Shown piece by piece: positions 1 to 5,803 of a stretch of DNA of 6,370 bases. The position numbers were made by a program, and so were the translations under genes. Under the pieces are notes generated by a model. The model was not told the origin of the DNA and did no database searches. It saw nothing but the letters and a program-made list of their open reading frames with translations. Source of the stretch: an uncultured Opitutaceae bacterium (GTDB lineage: Bacteria; Verrucomicrobiota; Verrucomicrobiia; Opitutales; Opitutaceae); NCBI GenBank assembly GCA_937128785.1, contig CAKZMS010000008.1, forward strand, positions 1-6,370. The letters are read 5' to 3'. Positions within the stretch are counted from its first letter, which is position 1. Each line of letters opens with the position of its first letter.

Positions 1-2
1 AC

Positions 3-455
3 CAATGGGACATCTACCAGGTCGACATCGCGACGCGCACGGAGACCCAGCTCACCAACAGCGCCTCGCTCGACGATGGCTCAGAATACGCACCCGACGG
101 CAAGTGGATCTACTTCAACTCCACCCGTGGCGGCACGATGGATATCTGGCGCATGCGACCCGACGGCTCCGATCCCGAGCAGGTGACTGATGACGAGTTA
201 AACAACTGGTTCCCTCATCCGTCACCCGACGGCAAGTGGCTGGTCTTTCTATCCTACGGCACCGACGTCGACCCCAAGGATCACCCTTACTACAAGCATG
301 TAACCCTGCGCCTCATGCCCATGGATGGCAGCGCCCCACCGCGCGTCATCGCCTATGTCTACGGCGGCCAAGGCACCATCAACGTCCCATCGTGGTCGCC
401 GGACAACCGCCGCATCGCCTTTGTCAGCAACTCCGGGCCGATCGCGACCCCCTAG
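3..455 (+). CDS. TolB/PD40-type beta-propeller protein, C-terminal part (5' truncated by window)
   Basis: The frame is open from the window edge and ends at TAG 453-455, leaving 150 residues. Three PD40/TolB-type blade signatures are visible: [12 protein letters not shown] (residues 29-40), [12 protein letters not shown] (73-84) and [12 protein letters not shown] (131-142). Each is followed by the usual readout strand, for example [16 protein letters not shown] at 47-62. Two blades share an identical 17-base DNA word (91-107 and 223-239), as expected for internally duplicated repeats. Family knowledge: such propellers are usually periplasmic or secreted and serve as protein- or ligand-binding platforms, and in polysaccharide-degrading bacteria they often sit in sugar-use loci. 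The exact role cannot be told, since the N-terminus and any signal peptide or fused domain lie outside the window. The protein ends shortly after its last blade with a short tail (GPIATP). Family call is confident, function is not. Confidence 0.85.
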   Translation, partial: QWDIYQVDIATRTETQLTNSASLDDGSEYAPDGKWIYFNSTRGGTMDIWRMRPDGSDPEQVTDDELNNWFPHPSPDGKWLVFLSYGTDVDPKDHPYYKHVTLRLMPMDGSAPPRVIAYVYGGQGTINVPSWSPDNRRIAFVSNSGPIATP

Positions 456-498
456 TTCGGCACGTTTGGCGCCGACGAGAGCTCGCCTTCAGGGCTAA

Positions 499-591
499 CG
501 GTATAAACACTCTGCCGTCATCCCTATCTCCGCCCAAAGCTTCTTCCGCCCGGTCCTCACGATCTGCCTGCTCCAGATCAGTGGCTTCACC
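499..591 (+). other. In-frame signal-peptide-coding extension of the TonB-type receptor, without a usual start codon
   Basis: Reading the receptor frame upstream of ATG 592, the stretch is open back to TAA 496-498. It encodes FFRPVLTICLLQISGFTMA just before the ED of the annotated protein. This has the shape of a Sec signal peptide: an Arg, a hydrophobic core and a TMA/ED-type cleavage site. No ATG, GTG or TTG occurs in frame between 499 and 591. The codons at the expected start are GTC (517) and ATC (520), each one substitution from GTG or ATG. No Shine-Dalgarno sequence lies just upstream. An outer-membrane barrel needs export, so this extension is probably part of the ancestral gene. Whether it is translated from a rare start such as ATC, or has lost its start, cannot be decided here. 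The rest of the gap 456-498 shows nothing clear beyond a weak TATAAA at 502-507 with no matching -35. Confidence 0.55.
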
Positions 592-2925
592 ATGGCCGAA
601 GACGGCATCGATCCCACCGCTCCCGCCCCCACTCCGACGGAATCCGAAACCATTGTGCAGGAGGGCAACAAGGTCGCTCTCGTCGAGGATGCGAGCCTTG
701 ATGAAGCACTTGATCGACGCCCGGATCTCGCCTTCGCCAATGTCAGTCTCGACCAGGAGAACAGCGGCGTCTCCCTGTCGACCATCCCCGCCCAGGCGGT
801 GGCCAAAGCAGAAGTCCTCAAGGCCGCCACCCCCGACCTCGACGCTGATACCCGCGGCTCAATTCTGCGGGTGAAGTACAAACCCAGCTACGAGCTTACG
901 GACCGGTTCATCAGCGGGCGCGCCTACACCCGCTACAAAGACATCTATCAATCCTTCGGTTGGATGGGCGACTTTTCGTGGGCTCAGCGCATCGGAGAGA
1001 ACGCCGGATTCCGCGCCACCTTCGAGGCCGAAGACATCGAACGAGGTTCGGATGTTTACGATGTCGATTGGGGGGAGCTGCCGGCGGCCGCCACCGGCGA
1101 GCCCTACATCAACCGCATCACCCAGGTGAACGGTCGCCGGGACCACGTCACCTACCGCTTCAACGGCAGCACCGACTATCGCTTTTCCGAAGGCAACGAC
1201 ATCTACCTGCGACTCGCCTACGAAGACGCCTCCTACGACGCGATCAGCTCCAACGTGCAACTACGTTACGGTGACGAAGCGGATTTTGCTGAACTTACCC
1301 GGGACAGTGGCCGCACCACCGACGGACGGATCATGCGCTTCGGTTCCCAATATCGAGAGGTTGCCGAAGAGATCAGTGTCACCCTCGGCGGCAACAACAC
1401 CCTCGGGGTCGTCGAACTGGAATGGCGCGCGCAGCACAACAGCCAGATTGAGGAGGAACTCTTCGATGACGATGTGCGCTACATCCGTGAAGGCCTGAGC
1501 TTCGGCTACACGGATGCCCGCACCGCCGTGCCCCGCGTAATCTATCCGGACAACGATGCCCCGGAGCTGTATCCGCTGACCAGTTACGACTCCTCCACCC
1601 AATATGACGAGATCACCGCTTCCGTTGCGGCCGTGGATCTGCGCTGGTCGGACGGATTCCTCCAAGCTGGCGACTATATCAAATTTGGCATCAAGGGCTC
1701 CCGCGATCGCCGTGACCTTCGCCGCAACCTTCTCGCCTACGACGTGAACGCGTCGTCCACCATCCGGCTCAGCGACGCCCTTTCCCCCTACACCCGCGAC
1801 GATTTTCTCGGCGAAGGATTCAGCCCCGGAGCCGTGCCCGATGCCGGGGTCACCGCCGACTATATTCGTGCCCATCCCGACATCCTCGAGCTCGATGCCC
1901 TGCTGAGTGCCCGCCGATCGTTCCCCGGCAGCTACGACGTGCAACAGGACATCAACGCCGCCTACACCATGATGAACTGGCAGGGAGAGCGCCTGCGGGT
2001 CGTCGCCGGAGTGCGCTACGAAAACACGGAACTGAGCGCCCTGGGCAACGAGGTCATTGTGAACGGCGACGAGTTCGAAGTGCGCCCCAATCGCGCCGCC
2101 AACGACTACGACCAAGTTTTCCCCGGCCTGCACATCCAGTATGATCTGAGCGAAAAACTGAAATTTTTCGGCTCCTCTACCAAGACGATCAAACGCCCCG
2201 CTTTCAGCTACACCGCACCGTTTCGGGTGATCGATGTGGAAGACCAGGAACTGATCATCGGCACCCCCGAGATCCGCGCGACCCTCTATCAAAACTACGA
2301 TATCGCACTCGATTTTCAGCCCAATGAAGACCTGCTCCTCTCCGGCGAAGTCTTTTACCGCGACATCACCGACCCCGTCTACCGCCGGACCGATCTATTG
2401 ACCGAGGGCGAGTTCGCCGGGTGGGAGCTACGCCAGTTTCGCAACGGTGATCCGGCCACCCAGCAGGGGGCAAAGGTGCTGCTCCAACATGATCTCGGCT
2501 CGTTCGGTCCGGAACTGGAACCGTGGTCCTGGAGCTTTGCCTACACCTACCTCGAAACCGAAGCGGCCTATCCCCAAAGGCCCGGAGAAACCCTGCCCTT
2601 GATCGCCGCCCCCAGCGACCGTCTGGACACCTCCGTGTCATTCCGCGGCGACCGTTCGTTCGTCCAACTCGGGGTCGACTACCGCTCCGCCATGTTGATG
2701 GAGGTCGGCCAGAACGGTCCGCTCCAGGATCGGTTTTACGGCGACCGCATCATGCTGAACCTCAAGGCCGAGCATAAGCTCAATGCGCGCTTCACCGCCT
2801 TCGTGGACTGGAAGAACCTGATGCGCGAATACGAGCGCGACATCGTGCAGGGCCCCACCGATCGCGCCAGCTACTACCAATACGACCCGTGGGCGGTGCT
2901 CGCGGGCATGCGGTTCAAGTTATAG
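592..2925 (+). CDS. TonB-dependent-receptor-like outer-membrane protein with a reduced plug domain
   Basis: The 777-residue protein is probably an outer-membrane transporter for glycan fragments or another large ligand. Residues 18-24 (SETIVQE) resemble a TonB box. Residues 35-90 match the end of a plug domain: SLDEALDRRPDL, SGVSLSTIPAQAV and EVLKAATPDLDADTRGS are reworked forms of the usual ...EAL.R.PGV, ...IPA..I..IEVLKGPTAD.DADA.GG. The central plug part is missing, so the plug is about 60 residues instead of well over 100. The rest is rich in alternating aromatic/polar beta strands. It includes the family's late-barrel signatures FFGSSTKTIKRPAFSYTAPF (from about 525) and SGEVFYRDITDPVYRR (from about 584), and ends in a barrel-type strand, AVLAGMRFKL. 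ATG 592 is the first usual start, but it lies at the cleavage site of an apparent signal peptide encoded upstream, so the true start is probably earlier. Substrate unknown. It is followed after 23 bases by the UxuA-like gene, suggesting co-transcription. Confidence 0.85.
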   Translation: MAEDGIDPTAPAPTPTESETIVQEGNKVALVEDASLDEALDRRPDLAFANVSLDQENSGVSLSTIPAQAVAKAEVLKAATPDLDADTRGSILRVKYKPSYELTDRFISGRAYTRYKDIYQSFGWMGDFSWAQRIGENAGFRATFEAEDIERGSDVYDVDWGELPAAATGEPYINRITQVNGRRDHVTYRFNGSTDYRFSEGNDIYLRLAYEDASYDAISSNVQLRYGDEADFAELTRDSGRTTDGRIMRFGSQYREVAEEISVTLGGNNTLGVVELEWRAQHNSQIEEELFDDDVRYIREGLSFGYTDARTAVPRVIYPDNDAPELYPLTSYDSSTQYDEITASVAAVDLRWSDGFLQAGDYIKFGIKGSRDRRDLRRNLLAYDVNASSTIRLSDALSPYTRDDFLGEGFSPGAVPDAGVTADYIRAHPDILELDALLSARRSFPGSYDVQQDINAAYTMMNWQGERLRVVAGVRYENTELSALGNEVIVNGDEFEVRPNRAANDYDQVFPGLHIQYDLSEKLKFFGSSTKTIKRPAFSYTAPFRVIDVEDQELIIGTPEIRATLYQNYDIALDFQPNEDLLLSGEVFYRDITDPVYRRTDLLTEGEFAGWELRQFRNGDPATQQGAKVLLQHDLGSFGPELEPWSWSFAYTYLETEAAYPQRPGETLPLIAAPSDRLDTSVSFRGDRSFVQLGVDYRSAMLMEVGQNGPLQDRFYGDRIMLNLKAEHKLNARFTAFVDWKNLMREYERDIVQGPTDRASYYQYDPWAVLAGMRFKL

Positions 2926-2933
2926 ACTAACTT

Positions 2934-2938
2934 AGAGG
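2934..2938 (+). promoter_or_regulatory. Candidate ribosome binding site for the TTG start at 2949
   Basis: AGAGG lies 10 bases before TTG 2949. The competing ATG codons at 2985 and 2988 have no purine-rich site upstream. This favours the TTG start, although related proteins seem to begin near MKLGLGLYRH, which corresponds to ATG 2988. Confidence 0.4.
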
Positions 2939-2948
2939 TTCGGGTAAC

Positions 2949-4052
2949 TTGCCCACGCCCAACCCATCCGCCATCAACGTCGCGATGATGAAACTCGGCC
3001 TTGGTCTTTATCGACACATGCTTACAGCGGAGAATTTCGCCTTCGCTCGGCAAGCCGGTGCCACCCACATCGTGGCCCACCTCGTCGACTACTTCCGCGG
3101 CGGTGACCACGCTCACGCCGAAGACCAACCCGTCGGGACCGATCTCGGCTGGGGGCTCGCCGGAGACCCGAATCAGCTCTGGTCCGTCGAGGAGCTCACG
3201 ACCTTGCGCCAGAATGTCGAGGCCGCCGGTCTCACGCTCGCCGCGATCGAGAATTTCGATCCCGCCCACTGGCACGATATTCTGCTCGATGGACCGCAGC
3301 GCGCCCAACACATCGAGAACGTCAAAACCATCCTGCGAAACCTCGGGGAAGCCGGCATCCCCATGATGGGTTACAACTTCTCCATCGCCGGGGTGGCCGG
3401 ACGCACCACGGGTCCCTACGCGCGCGGCGGCGCTCCCTCCGTCGGTATGGAGGGTCCCTACGATCTGCCGATGCCAGCCGGGATGGCGTGGAACATGATC
3501 GTGGATGAATCGCGGTTGAATGAACCGCTTGCCCCCATCACCGCTGCCCAGCTTTGGGATCGCCTCGAGCGGTTCTTGAACGAAGTGCTGCCGACGGCGG
3601 AAGCCGCCGGCGTAACCCTTGCGGCGCACCCCGACGACCCGCCGATGCCCACCATCCGCGATACCCCTCGTTTGGTCTACCAGCCGGACCTCTACCAGAA
3701 ACTCATCGATATCAATCCCAGCCCCGCCAACGCGCTCGAGCTGTGCGTCGGCTCCATCGCCGAGATGACGGAGGGCGACGTCTACGACGCGGTCGAAACC
3801 TACGCTCGCCAGAACCGGGTTGGCTACGTGCACCTGCGCAACGTCGTCGGGAAAGTGCCCACCTACAAGGAGTCGTTTATCGATGACGGCGACATCGATG
3901 TGTTGCGTATCATGCGCATCCTGCACGAAAACGGATTCGCAGGCGTGGTCATTCCAGACCACGCGCCCCAAATGTCCTGCGATGCGCCCTGGCATGCCGG
4001 CATGGCCTACGCCCTCGGTTTTATGGCGGCAGGACTAAAGACCCTCTCTTAA
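2949..4052 (+). CDS. Mannonate dehydratase-like (UxuA family) TIM-barrel enzyme
   Basis: The 367-residue protein (TTG start) resembles UxuA, which removes water from D-mannonate to give 2-keto-3-deoxygluconate in hexuronate breakdown, in the cytoplasm with Mn2+. Family motifs occur in order: HPDDPPMPTI (227-236), LELCVGS (263-269), YVHLRNV (293-299), DGDIDVLRIMRILHENGF (313-330) and IPDHAPQ (335-341). The metal ligands known from the Streptococcus suis enzyme (His199, Cys237, His266, Asp310) correspond to His227, Cys266, His295 and Asp337, with nearly the same spacing. The catalytic His311 and Tyr325 correspond to His338 and probably Tyr354, so the active site looks intact. The start is uncertain: TTG 2949 has an AGAGG site, while ATG 2985 or 2988 would remove the low-complexity MPTPNPSAINV. 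It sits between the receptor and the URO-D-like gene, 40 bases before the latter, probably in one operon. The real substrate could be a mannonate relative; the distance from classical UxuA is noticeable (for example YNFSIAGVAGRTTGPYARGG at 142-161). Confidence 0.85.
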   Translation: MPTPNPSAINVAMMKLGLGLYRHMLTAENFAFARQAGATHIVAHLVDYFRGGDHAHAEDQPVGTDLGWGLAGDPNQLWSVEELTTLRQNVEAAGLTLAAIENFDPAHWHDILLDGPQRAQHIENVKTILRNLGEAGIPMMGYNFSIAGVAGRTTGPYARGGAPSVGMEGPYDLPMPAGMAWNMIVDESRLNEPLAPITAAQLWDRLERFLNEVLPTAEAAGVTLAAHPDDPPMPTIRDTPRLVYQPDLYQKLIDINPSPANALELCVGSIAEMTEGDVYDAVETYARQNRVGYVHLRNVVGKVPTYKESFIDDGDIDVLRIMRILHENGFAGVVIPDHAPQMSCDAPWHAGMAYALGFMAAGLKTLS

Positions 4053-4092
4053 TCTTTTCAGAACCCACCACCCCCAACCCCCAGAATAAACT

Positions 4093-5148
4093 ATGCGCCC
4101 CGAACAATGGGAAATTTTCAAAAAGGCCGCCCACGGCGAGAAACTCGATAACATCCCGATGGCTCTGATCATCGACAGCCCGTGGATCCCCGGCTACGTC
4201 GGCGTAAGCCACATGGATTTTTACCTGGACCCGCAGGTGTGGTTTCAGTCCCACCTGAAGATCCACGAAGAATTTCCGGACGTGATCTTCGTTCCCGGCT
4301 GGTGGATGGAATACGGCATGGCGGCGGAGCCTTCGGCGTTGGGTGCAAAGATCAAATTCTGGGAAAACAACACGCCTTCGGAATACCACAATCTGTTCAG
4401 CATCGACGACGTCGACAAGCTGCACAAATACGAGGTCGAGTCCGACGCCTTCATGGCGATGACGCTACACCGCATCCGCATGCAGAAACAGCAGGTGTTC
4501 GATGCAGGCTACATCATGCCGATGGTCACGGCTCGCGGTCCGATGTGCACGGCCGGGTTTGTGCGCAACACCTCCGACCTCATGCTCGACCTCGTCGACG
4601 AACCGGAGAAGGTCCACAAGCTCCTCGATCTCACCACGCGGCTCATCATCGACTGGCTCAAGGCCCAACAGAAAGCTATCGGTGATTGCGTGGAGGGCTT
4701 GTTCATTCTCGACGACATCGTCGGCTTCGTAAACGAGGACCACTACGAGGAGTTCTGCCATCCCTACCTCAAGCGGATCAACGACGAGTTCCCCGACGAT
4801 TGGGTGAAGCTTTACCACAACGACGCCGACGTCGTCGCCTGTATGGACCACCTGCCCGAAGCCGGCTTCAACGTGCTCAACTGGGGCAAACAAACTGAGA
4901 TCACCGAAGTGAAGGAGCGCATCGGTGATGAGATGACCCTCATGGGTAACGTGAACCCGCTCGAAGTGGCCGTCCGCGGCACGCCCGAAGAAGTGCACAA
5001 GTCCACCATGGACGTGCTGAACAAGAGCGAAGGCGAACGTATCATCCTCTCCGTCGGCGGCGGCGTCAGCCCCGACATGCCCCGCGAAAATATCAACGCC
5101 ATGCTCGCCGCCCTCAACGAATACAACGCCAAGCGCAACGCGGGGTAA
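4093..5148 (+). CDS. URO-D superfamily (MtaA/HemE-fold) protein lacking the known catalytic and zinc residues
   Basis: The 351-residue protein has the fold signature of the uroporphyrinogen decarboxylase / corrinoid methyltransferase (MtaA, CmuA) superfamily. Visible motifs are VTARGPMCTAGFV (145-157), ILDDIVGFVNEDHYEEFCHP (205-224), KLYHNDADV (239-247), GFNVLNWG (258-265), LMGNVNPLEVAVRGTPEEV (283-301) and IILSVGGGVSPDMPRENINA (317-336). It is not HemE: the N-terminal RQAGRY-type substrate-binding motif is absent. In methyltransferases such as MtaA, zinc is held by His-x-Cys plus a later Cys (His237, Cys239 and Cys316 in the archaeal enzyme). Here His242 is kept, but the two cysteines correspond to Asp244 and Gly323. 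The ATG start has no Shine-Dalgarno site, only an A-rich AATAAACT in front. The neighbouring UxuA-like gene is 40 bases upstream, so a role in sugar-acid metabolism is plausible. No corrinoid protein gene is in view. The reaction is unknown. Confidence 0.8.
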   Translation: MRPEQWEIFKKAAHGEKLDNIPMALIIDSPWIPGYVGVSHMDFYLDPQVWFQSHLKIHEEFPDVIFVPGWWMEYGMAAEPSALGAKIKFWENNTPSEYHNLFSIDDVDKLHKYEVESDAFMAMTLHRIRMQKQQVFDAGYIMPMVTARGPMCTAGFVRNTSDLMLDLVDEPEKVHKLLDLTTRLIIDWLKAQQKAIGDCVEGLFILDDIVGFVNEDHYEEFCHPYLKRINDEFPDDWVKLYHNDADVVACMDHLPEAGFNVLNWGKQTEITEVKERIGDEMTLMGNVNPLEVAVRGTPEEVHKSTMDVLNKSEGERIILSVGGGVSPDMPRENINAMLAALNEYNAKRNAG

Positions 5149-5179
5149 CGTGCCCAAATAATCGATACACCATCGGCAA

Positions 5180-5194
5180 GGCTCAGCGCGAGCC
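5180..5194. repeat. Small GC-rich hairpin behind the URO-D-like gene
   Basis: The arms GGCTC (5180-5184) and GAGCC (5190-5194) are perfect complements around a 5-base loop AGCGC, 31 bases after the stop codon. A pyrimidine run CTCCCTT follows instead of a U-tract, so it is a weak terminator candidate. Confidence 0.35.
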
Positions 5195-5199
5195 CTCCC

Positions 5200-5240
5200 T
5201 TCGATACCCCCTATTGATTCAGTCGATAAGGGGTATCGAG
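5200..5240 (+). terminator. Long hairpin, candidate transcription terminator of the operon
   Basis: CGATACCCC (5202-5210) is perfectly complementary to GGGGTATCG (5230-5238). After one C-A mismatch, TATTGA (5212-5217) pairs with TCGATA (5223-5228) with one G-T pair, closing on the 5-base loop TTCAG. A T-A and a T-G pair extend the outer end to 5200-5240. It is the strongest hairpin after the 2949-5148 gene pair, 51 bases past the stop. The downstream bases (AGTTTATCAAC) are not a proper U-tract, so a Rho-independent terminator is only one option. An mRNA 3' end stabiliser or a protein-binding palindrome are others. Confidence 0.5.
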
Positions 5241-5273
5241 TTTATCAACTCACGGTCATCCGCAGGACCCGAT

Positions 5274-5325
5274 ATAGTGGAAAGGTCGAACCGCTCGAAG
5301 CGGCTTCGGTTCAACCACACACTAT
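5274..5325. repeat. Two-part imperfect palindrome, 52 bases
   Basis: The outer arms ATAGTG (5274-5279) and CACTAT (5320-5325) are perfect complements. After short internal loops, GGTCGAACCG (5284-5293) pairs with CGGTTCAACC (5307-5316) with a single C-A mismatch. The 13-base centre offers alternative small stems, such as CCGCT/AGCGG around CGA. It ends one base before the ATG of the desaturase remnant, so it could be its former leader or operator, or a mobile or dispersed palindromic element. No U-tract follows. Confidence 0.5.
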
Positions 5326-5326
5326 C

Positions 5327-5524
5327 ATGGAACTGCTTTCTCAATCGTTGGTATCGCCGCGCAAGTTATCCTCATCGCCATAGCGGCCCGACGTTGGCCC
5401 CGGCCTCATCCACTGGGCCGAAGACGCCTACTTCACCGAAGACACCCCGATCCTCGGCGAAGCGGTGATCAAACCCAACATCGTCCAATTGCCCCAAAGG
5501 GTCCGGGGCGAATGGGTGTGCTAA
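5327..5524 (+). pseudogene. Decayed and truncated CarF/Kua (PEDS1-like) lipid desaturase gene
   Basis: Three pieces in two frames join into one protein start. ATG GAA CTG (from 5327) gives MEL. After a one-base loss at about 5336-5338, the next frame gives FSIVGIAAQVILIAIAA (5338-5388), a clear membrane segment. One extra C in the CCC run 5387-5389 then leads to DVGPGLIHWAEDAYF (from 5390), TEDTPILGEAVIKPNIV and a tail QLPQRVRGEWVC to TAA 5522-5524. The HWAEDAYFTEDTPILG..IKP order matches the lipid desaturase domain of plasmanylethanolamine desaturase (human PEDS1: HWGADTWGS..LPIVGKAFIRP). There the iron-binding His-His pair follows directly; here it is missing and the rest of the roughly 200-residue enzyme is absent. 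The frames are continuous once two single-base changes are undone, which argues for decay of a once functional gene. The family assignment comes from motif memory, not a search. Confidence 0.55.
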
Positions 5525-5605
5525 GCGTGGAAGCGCACGAAGGGTGAAACCTGTCGGGCGTAAAGACCGACCCACCACTCGGCAGGCGCGGTTCACCCAG
5601 GTCCG

Positions 5606-5629
5606 AGGTTGGGCGTGACCGCCCCACCT
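5606..5629. repeat. GC-rich hairpin with TGAC loop
   Basis: AGGTTGGGCG (5606-5615) pairs with CGCCCCACCT (5620-5629) with one mismatch around the loop TGAC. It overlaps the next hairpin in its right arm, so only one of the two can form at a time. Confidence 0.45.
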
Positions 5630-5649
5630 TCGCCAAAGGCTATGGCGGG
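5623..5649. repeat. Second, overlapping hairpin; candidate REP-like dispersed palindrome
   Basis: CCCACCTTCGCC (5623-5634) pairs with GGCTATGGCGGG (5638-5649) around AAA, with two mismatches and one G-T pair. The TTCGCCAAAGGCTATGGCGGG style resembles palindromic intergenic repeats that I recall as common in Verrucomicrobiota-type genomes. That likeness is from memory and unverified. Confidence 0.45.
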
Positions 5650-5732
5650 CAAGCGGGCGCGCCGATATTGCCTCTCAGCCAGCACGTGACCAGCAGGGTG
5701 AAACCGACGGTCTCGGCGAGGCTGCTCTTCCC

Positions 5733-5750
5733 CAATCAGTCTATTGATTG
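5733..5750. repeat. Short perfect palindrome upstream of the GH43 gene
   Basis: CAATCA (5733-5738) and TGATTG (5745-5750) are perfect inverted repeats with a 6-base spacer GTCTAT. It lies 53 bases before the GH43 start, a position that would suit a regulator binding site. It shares the words CTATTGATT and TCAGTC with the hairpin loop region at 5211-5224. Confidence 0.4.
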
Positions 5751-5803
5751 CACCAGCGCGGCGGTTGCGGCCCAAACCTTTCTCCTCATGGGTCTAGGCG
5801 TCG

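Larger units (their letters stand above)
5541..5705. repeat. Direct repeat AGGGTGAAACC (two copies) with an inverted partner
   Basis: AGGGTGAAACC occurs at 5541-5551 and 5695-5705. GGTTCACCC at 5590-5598 is its near reverse complement (one T short), so 5542-5551 can pair with 5590-5598 with one bulge. That would enclose a GTCGG/CCGAC hairpin (5553-5557 with 5567-5571). This could be part of a dispersed intergenic repeat or a structured RNA. Neither can be shown from one copy of the locus. Confidence 0.4.
5525..5803. other. Non-coding stretch rich in repeats and hairpins
   Basis: No convincing gene is seen on either strand; the open frames here lack recognisable motifs and run through palindromes. 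It holds an 11-base direct repeat, a possible closed stem 5542-5598, two overlapping hairpins (5606-5649), a palindrome at 5733-5750 and the E-box-like CACGTG at 5683-5688. It must include the leader of the GH43 gene, but no clear -35/-10 pair is visible. Confidence 0.5.

Noticed and set aside
236..874. 212-residue plus-strand frame bridging the propeller gene and the receptor
   Set aside because: It overlaps two better-supported frames and is Arg/Pro/Ser-rich low-complexity, typical of an out-of-frame reading of GC-rich DNA.
1261..2292. 343-residue open frame on the minus strand inside the receptor gene
   Set aside because: It is antisense to a clearly recognisable receptor frame, has no known motif and shows the Gly/Val/Ala-rich composition expected from the complement of high-GC codons.
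2874..3995. 373-residue minus-strand open frame across the receptor end and the UxuA-like gene
   Set aside because: It overlaps the well-supported UxuA-like coding frame with all its active-site motifs, and its translation has no recognisable domain.
4465..5157. 230-residue minus-strand open frame opposite the URO-D-like gene
   Set aside because: It is the complement shadow of a strongly conserved gene and shows no motif of its own.
5284..5316. Possible tRNA-like or TPsiC-like sequence (GGTTCAACC)
   Set aside because: No acceptor, D or anticodon arms can be laid out around it; the word is explained by the palindrome.
5593..5775. 60-residue minus-strand frame before the GH43 gene
   Set aside because: It runs through the hairpin repeats at 5606-5649 and has no start signal or recognisable motif.
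5149..5803. CRISPR array
   Set aside because: Repeats are few, irregularly spaced and different from each other, and no cas gene is near.
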